62,423 nt of DNA from an uncultured Clostridium sp. Its GTDB lineage: Bacteria > Bacillota > Clostridia > TANB77 > CAG-508. The translations under genes were made by a program, and so were the position numbers. The stretch is taken from assembly GCA_900554815.1 (NCBI GenBank), contig USIO01000007.1, positions 1 to 62,423 of the forward strand. Reading direction: 5' to 3'. Positions 48,361 through 56,814 of the stretch are shown one piece after another (position 1 is the first letter of the stretch; each line of letters starts with the position of its first letter). The notes beneath the pieces are model-generated. The model ran no database searches. It was given only the letters and a program-made list of their open reading frames with translations, and had not been told where the DNA came from.

Positions 48361-48710
48361 TTGTAATAGCAATATTAATTGGATGTTTAGTAGGAGCTTT
48401 AATTGGTATTAATGCCCCTATGATACCATATACATATTCTGGTTATCTAGCAATTGCTATTATTGCAGCACTAGATTCTGTTTTTGGAGGAATTAGTTCT
48501 ACACTAAAAGGAAATTTTGACTTAAAAATCTTTATTTCCGGATTTTTTGGTAATGCAATATTGTCTATATTATTAACTTATTTAGGACAAAAATTAAATG
48601 TAGATATTTATTTGGCAGCAATTATTGTATTCGTAGGTAGAATGTTTACAAACCTTTCTATTATCAGAAGATATTATATTGAAAAATGGGATAAAAAGAA
48701 AAAAGAATAA
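48357..48710 (+). CDS. sbp: Small basic protein Sbp (DUF1290)
   Basis: 117 residues, start overlapping the previous stop (ATGA) with AAGGAGG upstream. It is hydrophobic with three helices and the DUF1290 core IPYTYSGYLAIAIIAALDSV and GGISSTLKGNFDLKIFISGF, and a basic C-terminus. Its position directly before ftsA-ftsZ matches B. subtilis. Molecular role unknown. Confidence 0.9.
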   Translation: MIVIAILIGCLVGALIGINAPMIPYTYSGYLAIAIIAALDSVFGGISSTLKGNFDLKIFISGFFGNAILSILLTYLGQKLNVDIYLAAIIVFVGRMFTNLSIIRRYYIEKWDKKKKE

Positions 48711-48838
48711 GTTCCAATACAATTAAATCTGAAATCGGATATATTATAAAGAAAAAGATGAAAACAAAAAAAGCAGATAAAAAAACAAATTGAAAAGTTA
48801 CAAAATGAACTAGATAACATGGAAAAATAATAATAAAA

Positions 48839-48866
48839 ATTAAAAGAACATGTATGTTCTTTTAAT
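48839..48866 (+). terminator. Terminator after sbp
   Basis: ATTAAAAGAACAT pairs with ATGTTCTTTTAAT and a T-rich tail follows. The rest of 48711-49047 holds a decayed coiled-coil-like stretch (about 48765-48828) without a start, and an imperfect TTGACT/TATTCT promoter candidate near 48979-49008. Confidence 0.8.
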
Positions 48867-49047
48867 TTTTATTTGCACCAGAAAATTGTAATAAAACACA
48901 TAAAACTACGGACATAAAGGATATATCCAATTATTACGACTTTATTACAAAAATATTACAAAAATATAACATATTCTATTGACTTTTTTAAAAAAATATA
49001 ATATTCTAAAGACTGAAAAAATTACTTTTAAAAATGGAGGAATAACC

Positions 49048-50278
49048 TTGGCAATTCGGAGATATCATTGTGGGTGTTGATATAGGTACATCTAGAGTAA
49101 GTACAGTTGTTGGCGAAGTAAATAACTTTAATCAAATTGAAGTTACTTGTAATGCTTTATGTAAGTGTAGCGGAATTAAAAAAGGTAAAATTATAAATTC
49201 AGATGAAATAGCACTAGCCATTTCCAAAACAATAAAAGAAGCAGAAGAACAATTAAACTTAAAGATAAACTCTGCTTATACAACAATTCCAGGTAAGTAT
49301 GTAACTATTGTACAAAACACCATTGTAAAAGAAACAAAAGACAAATATGCAGGAATTTCCACAAAAGATGTAACCTCAGCAATTATACAAGTAAAGGATA
49401 TTGACATACCAGATGATAAAACATTAATAGATATTGTACCAGGAAAATTTGTTCTAGATAATGGAGATATAAAAGATGATCCAGTAGGAAGTTTAAGTTC
49501 AAGCTTTACATTAAAAGCACAAGTAATTTTAGCAGATAAAGAATATGTAAAAGAATTATGCAATATTTTTAGAAAAGCTGGACTAGAAATAGACGGAATT
49601 ATTCCAACAACACTTGCACAAAGAAATGTTGTACTAGACAATAACGAAATGAATGATAATATTTTATTATTAGATGTAGGTGCAGGGAATACAGATATTG
49701 GAGTATTTGAAGGAAGCAGTTTTATTTATACAAATACAATACCAGTTGGAGGAGACAATATTACCAACGACATTGCACTAGTACTAAACATTTCAGAAGA
49801 AGAAGCAGACAAACTAAAAAAGCAATACTCTTTAGCATTAAAGGCTTTTATTGACAACGATAGTGATATAATTCTAAATACTTATAAAGGAAATTCAAGA
49901 AGTAGATCAATTAAAAGTTCGGAATTAATAGAAATTATAGAAGCAAGAATTGAAGAAATATTCTCTTTAGTAAATAAAGATGTTACATCACAAGGAATTA
50001 AACCTAAAATAAATAATGTAGTTTTAACAGGTCAAGGAATATCTAATATTAATAAAAGTGATATGGCAGGAAAAATCATTCTAAACATACCAGTAAAAAT
50101 ATCAACAGGAAGGCTAGTAAGCACAATTGGTGTTGATTATAGAACAAGTTATGCACTAGTTAGATATATTGCAAATAGACCTTTCGCAAAAAAAGTATCT
50201 AGCAATATAGACGTAAAAAATGAGCCACACTTATTAAAAAATGCATTAGAAAAAATAAAAGAATTTTTCTATACTTAA
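49048..50278 (+). CDS. ftsA: Cell-division protein FtsA, with +1 CGG shift at codon 4
   Basis: FtsA is the actin-like membrane tether of the FtsZ ring. A TTG at 49048 follows GGAGG. The frame gives M-A-I, then CGGA at 49057; the +1 frame reads DIIVGVDIGTSRVSTVVGEV, the classic FtsA start (family: RDIIVGIDIGTSK). It continues with ILLLDVGAGNTDIGVF and VVLTGQGISNI to 50278, 409 residues. No in-frame start with a ribosome-binding site exists after the shift, because the GTG at 49070 would cut the phosphate-1 loop short. The amphipathic C-terminal peptide ends ALEKIKEFFYT. Confidence 0.9.
49057..49060 (+). other. CGGA +1 shift site at codon 4 of ftsA
   Basis: ATT-CGGA-GAT-ATC is read I-G-D-I, two codons from the start and next to the only good Shine-Dalgarno. 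Confidence 0.84.
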
Positions 50279-50364
50279 AAAGTTTTTAATTTTTAAAATA
50301 TATAGGGATAAAGAACAAAACTCGTGTTCTAAAAATCTCAAATAATGAAGGAGGAGTAAACTTT

Positions 50365-51483
50365 ATGTTCGATAGTAATGATGATAACAATTATATGATG
50401 GATGGAACAGCAAATATTAAAGTAATAGGTGTAGGTGGTGCTGGAAATAATGCTGTAAACAGAATGATTCAAGCAGGGATAAAAAATGTAGAATTTATAG
50501 CAATAAATACAGACAGACAAGCTTTGCTACTTTCACAAGCACCTTCTAGAATTCAAATAGGTGAAAAAATAACAAGAGGTTTAGGAGCAGGAGCTAACCC
50601 AGACATAGGGGCACAAGCAGCAGAAGAGAGCAAAACAGAAATAGCAGAAGCCCTAAAAGGAGCAGACATGGTATTTGTAACAGCCGGAATGGGTGGAGGA
50701 ACAGGAACTGGTGCAGCACCAATTGTAGCCTCTGCAGCAAAGGAAATGGGAATTTTAACAATAGGAGTAGTAACTAAACCATTTACTTTTGAAGGAAAAA
50801 AGAGATTAGCACAAGCAGAGCGTGGAATTGAAAGCTTAAAAGGAAAAGTAGATACTCTAGTAGTTATACCAAATGATAAGCTATTACAAGTAATTGATAG
50901 AAAAACATCTATTATAGAAGCATTTAGAATGGCTGATGATATTTTAAGACAAGGTGTTCAAGGTATATCTGATTTAATTGCAACTCCAGGACTAATTAAC
51001 TTAGACTTTGCAGATGTAAAAACAATTATGCTTGATAAAGGTATGGCACACATGGGAATTGGTAGAGCATCAGGAGAAAATAGAGCAGAAGATGCAGCAA
51101 AACAAGCTATTCAGAGTCCATTATTAGAAACATCTATTGAAGGAGCAAATGGTGTAATCATTAATATTACAGGTGGACCTGATGTTGGCTTACACGAAGC
51201 AAATGTTGCAGCTGAACTTGTTCAAAGAAGTGCAGACCCAGAAGCTAATATTATTTTCGGTACTGTTACAGATGACTCTTTAGAAGACGAAATTATTATA
51301 ACAGTAATTGCAACTGGATTTGAAAAAGAACAAACTATTTCAAGTATTGGTGTAGAAAATTTAGTAACAAATACTTGGAACAAAAAAATTAATTCAATTT
51401 CAACCCAAAATGAAAATAACCAATCGCAAACCGATTTAGACATTCCATCTTTTTTAAGAAAAAATAAAGGATTAGGAAAATAA
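50365..51483 (+). CDS. ftsZ: Cell-division protein FtsZ
   Basis: 372 residues, ATG after AAGGAGGAG. FtsZ is the tubulin-like GTPase of the division ring. It shows IKVIGVGGAGNNAVNRM, the GTP signature GGGTGTGAAP, the T7 loop NLDFADVK and the C-terminal interaction peptide DLDIPSFLRKNKG. It is intact with no CGG in frame, although GCC-GGA and TTC-GGT junctions are present. ftsA lies 86 bases upstream. Confidence 0.98.
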   Translation: MFDSNDDNNYMMDGTANIKVIGVGGAGNNAVNRMIQAGIKNVEFIAINTDRQALLLSQAPSRIQIGEKITRGLGAGANPDIGAQAAEESKTEIAEALKGADMVFVTAGMGGGTGTGAAPIVASAAKEMGILTIGVVTKPFTFEGKKRLAQAERGIESLKGKVDTLVVIPNDKLLQVIDRKTSIIEAFRMADDILRQGVQGISDLIATPGLINLDFADVKTIMLDKGMAHMGIGRASGENRAEDAAKQAIQSPLLETSIEGANGVIINITGGPDVGLHEANVAAELVQRSADPEANIIFGTVTDDSLEDEIIITVIATGFEKEQTISSIGVENLVTNTWNKKINSISTQNENNQSQTDLDIPSFLRKNKGLGK

Positions 51484-51540
51484 TAAAAAATCGTATAAAG
51501 TAATAAAAATAATAATTAATAACAAAAAAATAGGAATATA

Positions 51541-51578
51541 AAAGAAATAATCTATAAAAGTAGATTATTTCTTTTTTT
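51541..51578 (+). terminator. Terminator after ftsZ
   Basis: AAAGAAATAATCTA pairs with TAGATTATTTCTTT and ends in seven T. Confidence 0.9.
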
Positions 51579-51590
51579 CGCGCCTAAGAA

Positions 51591-51623
51591 ATGACACAAA
51601 ATTTAAAAAAAACATAGTACAAT
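51591..51623 (+). promoter_or_regulatory. Possible long-spacer promoter of spoIIGA
   Basis: ATGACA (51591-51596) and TACAAT (51618-51623) are 21 bases apart. The B. subtilis spoIIG promoter has an unusually long spacer and is activated by Spo0A-phosphate; the parallel is suggestive, but no clear Spo0A box is seen. Confidence 0.35.
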
Positions 51624-51645
51624 AAAATTAGAACAGGTGATAAAT

Positions 51646-52591
51646 TTGACTATTTATATAGATATTGTATTATTGGAAAACATTTGCATGAATTACTTAA
51701 TTCTTTATGCAACAGGAATAATTTATAAAACTAAAATTAATTCTTTAAGAATAATACTATCTAGCATAATGCGGTGGAATTTATGCAATAATTTCTTTTA
51801 TAGGAATACTACCAATTTATTCGAATTTTCTTTTAAAAATAGCATTATCAATTAGCATGATATATATTGCATTTTTACCAAAAAATATTAAAGTCATGCT
51901 AAAACAACTAGTTTTATTTTACTTAACATCATTTGTTTTTGGAGGAATAGCATTTGCATTATTATACATTATTAAACCACAAAATATATTAATAAAAAAT
52001 GGACTATTAGTGGGAACATATCCAATAAAAATAGTAATATTAGGAGCAATTGCAGGAATAATAATTATAAAAATAGCATTTCAATTTATAAAAGGTAAAA
52101 TAAGCAGAAAAGACATATTTTGCAATATAGAAATATATATAAATGGAAAAGAAAAACAATTAACCGCAATGATTGACACAGGAAATCTATTACAAGAACC
52201 AATTACCAAAACACCAGTTATTATTGTAGATGCAGTAGAATTAGAGGACATATTATCTTCTAATTTTATAAAGAATTTATCAAATATATTAAAAGGAAAT
52301 ATTCCAGAAGAATTTGTAGAATATCTTCCAAAATTAAAATTTATCCCATTTACGTCATTAGGAAAAGAAAATGGAATGTTAGTTGGAATAAAACCAGAAA
52401 AATTGATAATTAAAACAGAAGAAGAAAACTTAGAAATAAAAAATATTATCATAGGACTTTACGAAAAAAGCTTAACCAAAAACGGACTATACACAGCATT
52501 AATTGGGTTAAATATACTAGAACAGCAACAAACATTAAAAACAGAAAAAATTGATAAAGAACGAACTTATTTTACATGTGAAAGGAAGTAG
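51646..52591 (+). CDS. spoIIGA: Sporulation sigma-E factor-processing peptidase SpoIIGA, with +1 CGG shift
   Basis: SpoIIGA is a membrane aspartic protease that activates pro-sigma-E in the mother cell. A TTG at 51646 follows CAGGTG and gives MTIYIDIVLLENICMNYLIL. The frame reaches LRIILSSIM, then CGGT at 51772; the +1 frame gives GIYAIISFIGILPIYSNFLL, further helices, and the protease domain with catalytic MIDTGNLLQEP (about Asp176), ending at 52591 (314 residues). The joined protein has the five-helix plus protease layout of the family. sigE follows after 5 bases. Confidence 0.88.
51772..51775 (+). other. CGGT +1 shift site in spoIIGA
   Basis: ATG-CGGT-GGA-ATT is read M-G-G-I within the membrane domain. 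Confidence 0.85.
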
Positions 52592-52596
52592 ATATA

Positions 52597-53329
52597 ATGA
52601 ATATCTTAAATTTAATTAAAGAAAGAATAAATACAATTTATGTAAAATATTTTAATCAAAACGAAATTGAAAATTTTCCAATTTACTATATAGGAGGTAG
52701 TCAAACTTTGCCACCTCCACTTAGCCAAGAGGAAGAAGACGAACTACTAAAACAACTATCAATAGATAACTTAGAAATAAAACAAAAACTTGTTGAAAGA
52801 AATTTAAGATTAGTTGTATATATTGCCAAAAAGTTTGAAAACACAGGAGTTGGAATAGAAGACTTAATTTCAATTGGAACAATTGGACTAATGAAAGCAA
52901 TAAATACATTTAATACAGAAAAAAATATTAAACTTGCAACGTATTCGTCTCGATGTATTGAAAACGAAATACTAATGTATTTAAGAAGAAGCAATAGAAT
53001 AAAAGGAGAAATATCTATTGACGAACCTCTAAACCAAGATGGAGATGGTAATGAACTATTATTATCAGATATTTTAGGAACAGATTCAGATATAACTTCT
53101 AGAAGAATAGAAGAAGAAGTAGATAAAAAATTATTAAGAGCATCTATAGCTAAATTAAATAATCGAGAAAAAAATATTATGGAATTACGTTTTGGATTTA
53201 TTACAGGAAATGAAAAAACTCAAAAAGAAGTAGCAGACATGCTGCGGAATATCTCAAAGTTACATATCAAGACTCGAAAAAAAAGCAATAAACAAAATGA
53301 AAAAGGATATTTTAAGCAAAACTGGATAA
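52597..53329 (+). CDS. sigE: Sporulation sigma factor SigE, with +1 CGG shift
   Basis: Mother-cell sigma-E precursor. The ATG at 52597 follows AGGAAG. It has a pro-sequence, region 2 (RNLRLVVYIAKKFENTGVGI, EDLISIGTIGLMKAINTF) and region 4 up to NEKTQKEVADML, then CGGA at 53245. The +1 frame gives ISQSYISRLEKKAINKMKKD and a stop at 53329 (243 residues, normal). The paralogue sigG reads DEIGISQAQVSRLEKSAIER with an ordinary GGT at the same glycine. Without the shift the helix-turn-helix that reads the -35 element is destroyed. Confidence 0.92.
53245..53248 (+). other. CGGA +1 shift site in sigE
   Basis: CTG-CGGA-ATA-TCT is read L-G-I-S in the -35 recognition helix-turn-helix; SigG has I-G-I-S with GGT. 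Confidence 0.92.
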
Positions 53330-53332
53330 AAA

Positions 53333-53362
53333 GTATAAAAGACCTTCTAAGTGGAAATAATG
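53333..53362 (+). promoter_or_regulatory. Sigma-F-type promoter of sigG
   Basis: GTATA (53333-53337), 15-base spacer, GGAAATAATG (53353-53362), matching the sigma-F pattern GYATA-N15-GGNNANANTR. In B. subtilis the sigma-G gene is transcribed by sigma-F. Confidence 0.65.
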
Positions 53363-53398
53363 TAAATAACATTATGATTTCAAAAGGAGGTTTTTTAT

Positions 53399-54172
53399 TT
53401 GATTAACAAGGTAGAAATCTGTGGAGTAAATACTTCAAAATTACCTGTACTATCAAATAAAGAAAAAGATGAGCTATTGTTAAAAATAAAAGAAGGAGAT
53501 GTAAATGCAAGAGAAAAATTTATTAATGGAAATCTAAGATTGGTATTAAGTGTTGTTCAAAGGTTTGTGGGAAGGGGAGAAAACGCAGATGACTTATTTC
53601 AAATAGGATGTGTAGGATTAATTAAAGCAATTGATAATTTTGATACAACATTAAATGTACAATTTAGTACCTATGCTGTACCTATGATAATAGGAGAAAT
53701 AAGAAGATACTTAAGGGATAATAATATTGTAAGGGTAAGTAGATCTGTACGAGATTTAGCTTATAAAATTATACAATATAAAGAAAAAATTGCAAAAGAA
53801 TTACAAAGAGAACCAACAATAGAAGAAATTTCAAAAGCCTTAGGAATAGAAAAGGAAGAAATTGCTTTTTGCTTAGATGCAATCCAAGATCCAATTTCAT
53901 TACAAGAACCTGTATATAATGATGGTTCAGATAGTATTTATGTGATGGATCAAGTAAAAGACAATAAAAACACAGATGAGCTATGGGCAGAAAATATAAC
54001 AATACAAGAAGCAATGAAAAAACTAAATGATAGAGAAAAATTAATTGTATCAAAAAGGTTTTTTGATGGTAGAACACAAATGGAAGTAGCAGATGAAATT
54101 GGTATTTCTCAAGCACAAGTCTCACGTTTGGAAAAAAGTGCTATAGAAAGAATAAAGAAAATGTATAAATAA
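53399..54172 (+). CDS. sigG: Forespore sigma factor SigG
   Basis: 257 residues from a TTG at 53399 after AAAGGAGG. It starts NKVEICGVNTSKLPVLSN, the hallmark of SigG. Region 2 (VQRFVGRGENADDLFQIGCV) and region 4 (RTQMEVADEIGISQAQVSRL) are intact. SigG drives late forespore transcription. It follows sigE, the conserved spoIIGA-sigE-sigG order. Its intact frame serves as a control for the sigE shift. Confidence 0.97.
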   Translation: MINKVEICGVNTSKLPVLSNKEKDELLLKIKEGDVNAREKFINGNLRLVLSVVQRFVGRGENADDLFQIGCVGLIKAIDNFDTTLNVQFSTYAVPMIIGEIRRYLRDNNIVRVSRSVRDLAYKIIQYKEKIAKELQREPTIEEISKALGIEKEEIAFCLDAIQDPISLQEPVYNDGSDSIYVMDQVKDNKNTDELWAENITIQEAMKKLNDREKLIVSKRFFDGRTQMEVADEIGISQAQVSRLEKSAIERIKKMYK

Positions 54173-54199
54173 ACATAGGTATATATGGCCTATGTTTTT
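54171..54199 (+). terminator. Terminator after sigG
   Basis: AAACATAGG pairs with CCTATGTTT, then a T run; it overlaps the sigG stop codon. Confidence 0.8.
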
Positions 54200-54253
54200 A
54201 AAATTCTAAAATATGGATTATAGAATATATATAATATTGTAGGAGGAAAACAA

Positions 54254-54488
54254 ATGGCACATAAAGGATTGGATTTTAAACATAAAGAGGTAATTAATAT
54301 TAACGATGGAAAAAGATTGCGGATTTGTACAAGATGTAACAGCAGATCTACAAACAGGCACAATAACCTCTATAATAGTGCCTGGAAGCACAAAGTTTTT
54401 TAATGTATTTTCAAGTGGAAATGATATTGTAATTCCATGGGAAAAAATTAAGTGTATTGGAGAAGAGATTATACTAGTAGAAATTTAA
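54254..54488 (+). CDS. ylmC: YlmC/YmxH-family PRC-barrel protein, with +1 CGG shift
   Basis: ATG at 54254 after AGGAGG. The frame reads KEVININDGKRL, then CGGA at 54320; the +1 frame gives FVQDVTADLQTGTITSIIVP and ends at 54488 (77 residues). The family consensus has DGKRLGYVxD, so glycine is expected exactly at the shift. The gene follows sigG as in B. subtilis. Proteins of this family are small and of unknown biochemical role, often linked to sporulation gene clusters. Confidence 0.86.
54320..54323 (+). other. CGGA +1 shift site in ylmC
   Basis: TTG-CGGA-TTT is read L-G-F, matching DGKRLGYVxD of the family. Confidence 0.87.
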
Positions 54489-54637
54489 TATTGTAAACAA
54501 TAATGACTATTCAGTATCAATTATACAATAATTATAAGCTGGTTCTTAAAAACAAAAAAATCCATTCTCTTGTTTTTAATTTATGTGGTAAATATCTCTT
54601 GGTATTTTTACTTTCTTGTGATATACTATTATTCATA

Positions 54638-54706
54638 AGTGATTCAAGTCCTTTCGTATAATTTGTTTTTCGACAATTCAATTATACTACTTGAATCACT
54701 TTTTTT
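54638..54706 (+). terminator. Long two-tier hairpin with T run
   Basis: Outer arms AGTGATTCAAGT/ACTTGAATCACT and inner arms GTATAATT/AATTATAC, ending in seven T. It could be a terminator or the 3' end of a small RNA from the 54489-54640 stretch, in which I see no gene. Bases 54707-54986 are A-rich and hold nothing I can support. Confidence 0.6.
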
Positions 54707-54986
54707 CTATTATTTTTGTTTCACATCAATTGTAACACTACATAAAAAGAATAGAAAGTATAAAAAACATATTGACAAAAATGGAGAAAAAGATATAGAA
54801 TAAGAATAAGCAAAAGCTATTAAAAATAGTAAGTAGCTTGAAAAATAAATAGGATGTGAATAAAAAGCAGAAGAAAACTATGTAATATAGCATTTTGCAA
54901 AAACAAAAAGAAAAAGGTAGCATAAAGAGAAAAAAATAAAAAGACAAAATAATAAACAAAAACAAAGGAGGAGGAGAAGAGAAAAA

Positions 54987-55130
54987 ATGAAAAAAGAAGG
55001 AAAAAAAGGACGTTATACTATAGGAAAAAGAGGAATAACGTTAATAGCATTGGTAATAACAACCATATTCTCTTATGACGAAAATGTAAAGTCTAGTAAT
55101 AACAAAGGTTTCCTCCTACAAACAATTTAG
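54987..55130 (+). pseudogene. Truncated prepilin-like N-terminal fragment
   Basis: 48 codons after GGAGGAGG. It has the class III signal-type segment GKRGITLIALVITTIF seen at the start of type IV pilin-like proteins in gut Clostridia (usually GITLIALVVTIIVLLILAG), but then runs into an unrelated tail and stops. The FGE-like fragment at 39718 is the C-terminal domain often attached to such proteins, so both look like debris of one family. Confidence 0.55.
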
Positions 55131-55156
55131 TAAAAATCATAAATTTTCAAATATTT

Positions 55157-55197
55157 AAAAGATGAATTGTAAAAAATAAAAACAATTTCATCTTTTT
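55157..55197 (+). terminator. Terminator before tnpV
   Basis: AAAGATGAATTGT pairs with ACAATTTCATCTTT and ends in T residues. Confidence 0.7.
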
Positions 55198-55243
55198 TTG
55201 ATTTTATAATAAAAATTTAAAATTGAGAGGAGATTTAAAAATT

Positions 55244-55636
55244 ATGGAGAACAAAGAATTAAAAGAAAGATTTATTGATGAAAGAACAGGAATAGAATAT
55301 GTAAGACAAGGAGATTATTATATTCCAAATTTAGTATTACCAAAACAAAAGAAAATACATTTGAATAAATACGGAAGAATGAGATTAAACTATTTAAAAG
55401 AACATAAAAAAGCAGAATATACAATAATGTTTATGGAAAATACAATAATAGACCATTTAGAAGAAATACAGGAAACAGCAACTAAAAGAGTTAATCAAAT
55501 TATTGATGATTTGAAAGCAAAAAGTAATTTAACAGAAGATATGAAAAATACAGATATGCTTTATTGGGTGGGAACTATGAATGCAATTAGGCAACAAGCA
55601 GAGGAGATTATATTAAATGAATTAATATATGTATGA
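55244..55636 (+). CDS. TnpV-family transposon protein
   Basis: 130 residues from the ATG at 55244 (GAGAGGAGA upstream). It has GIEYVRQGDYYIPNLVLP, KYGRMRLNYLKEHKKAEYT and the C-terminal MNAIRQQAEEIILNELIY, matching TnpV of Tn4451-type and other Clostridial mobile elements. Function unknown; the family marks integrative and mobilizable elements. Confidence 0.8.
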   Translation: MENKELKERFIDERTGIEYVRQGDYYIPNLVLPKQKKIHLNKYGRMRLNYLKEHKKAEYTIMFMENTIIDHLEEIQETATKRVNQIIDDLKAKSNLTEDMKNTDMLYWVGTMNAIRQQAEEIILNELIYV

Positions 55637-55705
55637 AAATTTATAGATTTAATGGAAAAATTTTGAGTTTTATGATATAGTATGAACTAATAAAAGAGAA
55701 AATGT

Positions 55706-55731
55706 AATTTGGCAACAGCCGTTGCTAAATT
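55706..55731 (+). promoter_or_regulatory. Hairpin in the DUF1016 gene leader
   Basis: AATTTGGCAAC and GTTGCTAAATT flank AGCC, 15 bases before the DUF1016 start. It could be an operator or leader hairpin. Confidence 0.5.
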
Positions 55732-55745
55732 AGAAAGAAGGTAAA

Positions 55746-56810
55746 ATGAACGAATTAGAGAACATAGATAACATAAATATAGATGATTTATATAATAAAA
55801 TAGTTGATAAAATTGAAAAAGCAAAAAGAAATGTAGCATTAAAAGTAAATGAAGAAATGACAATATTATATTGGAATATAGGAAAAGATATAACTGAAAA
55901 TGTCTTAAATTATGAAAGAGCTGAATATGGAAAGGCTGTAATAAAAAAGTTAAGTCAAAGGTTAACAGTTGAATATGGACGAGGATGTAGTAGTGCAAAT
56001 TTATTTAGAATGCTAAAAGTCTATGAATATTATCCAGATTTTCAAAAATTCTCGACACTGTCGAGAAAATTAAGTTGGTCACATTTTGTTGAACTATTAC
56101 AAGTTAAAGATAGTTTAAAAAGAGATTTCTACACAACAATGTGTGAAAATGAGTTTTGGGGAGTTAGAACATTAAGAGAAAGAATTGGCTCAGCATTATT
56201 TGAAAGAACAGCAATATCTAAAATGCCAGAACAGACTATTGTAAATGATTTGAAATTGCTAAACGAAGAAAACAAGATGACAACTAATTTATTTTTTAGA
56301 GATCCATATATATTAGACTTTTTGGATTTAAAAGACACTTATAGCGAAAAAGATTTAGAAAATGCAATTATAAGTGAATTAGAAAAGTTTATTTTAGAAA
56401 TGGGAAATGATTTTGCTTTTCTAGCTAGGCAAAAAAGAATAACAATAGATGGAGAAGATTATTATATAGATTTATTATTCTATCATAGAAAAATGAAAAG
56501 GTTAGTAGTTATAGAATTAAAGCTAGATAAATTTAGACCAGAATATAAAGGTCAGGTTGAATTATATTTGAAATGGTTAGACAAATATGAAAAAGCAGAA
56601 GGAGAAGAATCACCAATTGCAATCATATTATGTGCGACAAAAAGTGATATGATGGCACAATTACTAGAATTAGATAATAGTGGAATACATGTTGCACAAT
56701 ATTTGACAGAATATGTACCAAAAGAAATATTAGAACAAAAATTTATGGATAGTATAGAAAAGGCTAAAGTTCAACTAGAACAAAGAAAAAATATTGAAGA
56801 TAAAGAGTAA
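55746..56810 (+). CDS. DUF1016/YhcG-type PD-(D/E)XK nuclease
   Basis: 354 residues, ATG after GAAGGT. The N-terminal DUF1016 region has YWNIGKDI, GKAVIKKLSQRLTVEYGRG and TLSRKLSWSHFVELL. The C-terminal nuclease core has YIDLLFYHRKMKRLVVIELK, giving the D...ExK active site, then GQVELYLKWLDKYE. Such proteins are putative Holliday-junction-like or restriction-type nucleases carried by mobile elements. The DNA encoding STLSRKL contains the palindrome CTCGACACTGTCGAG, repeated after the gene. Confidence 0.88.
   Translation: MNELENIDNINIDDLYNKIVDKIEKAKRNVALKVNEEMTILYWNIGKDITENVLNYERAEYGKAVIKKLSQRLTVEYGRGCSSANLFRMLKVYEYYPDFQKFSTLSRKLSWSHFVELLQVKDSLKRDFYTTMCENEFWGVRTLRERIGSALFERTAISKMPEQTIVNDLKLLNEENKMTTNLFFRDPYILDFLDLKDTYSEKDLENAIISELEKFILEMGNDFAFLARQKRITIDGEDYYIDLLFYHRKMKRLVVIELKLDKFRPEYKGQVELYLKWLDKYEKAEGEESPIAIILCATKSDMMAQLLELDNSGIHVAQYLTEYVPKEILEQKFMDSIEKAKVQLEQRKNIEDKE
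56051..56065 (+). repeat. CTCGACACTGTCGAG palindrome, copy 1 (inside DUF1016)
   Basis: A 15-base perfect palindrome around a central C, embedded in the coding sequence of the conserved STLSRKL motif. Confidence 0.85.
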
Positions 56811-56814
56811 TCTA

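Noticed and set aside
48765..48828. Coiled-coil-like stretch (QIEKLQNELDNMEK) between sbp and ftsA
   Set aside because: Preceded by a stop and without any start; at most a decayed remnant.
6117..54323. Random sequencing or assembly errors as the cause of the 17 breaks
   Set aside because: All breaks are a single C before GGN, all form an in-frame CGG and all fall at glycine; random indels would vary in base and context and favour homopolymers. Read-level data would still be decisive.
6117..54323. CGG reassigned to another amino acid in the ordinary triplet frame
   Set aside because: The downstream protein is in the +1 frame at every site, so a triplet reassignment alone cannot explain it.
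6117..54323. Classical slippery-site +1 frameshifting by P-site re-pairing
   Set aside because: Upstream codons are highly diverse and most cannot re-pair one base forward; only one site is followed by a stop.
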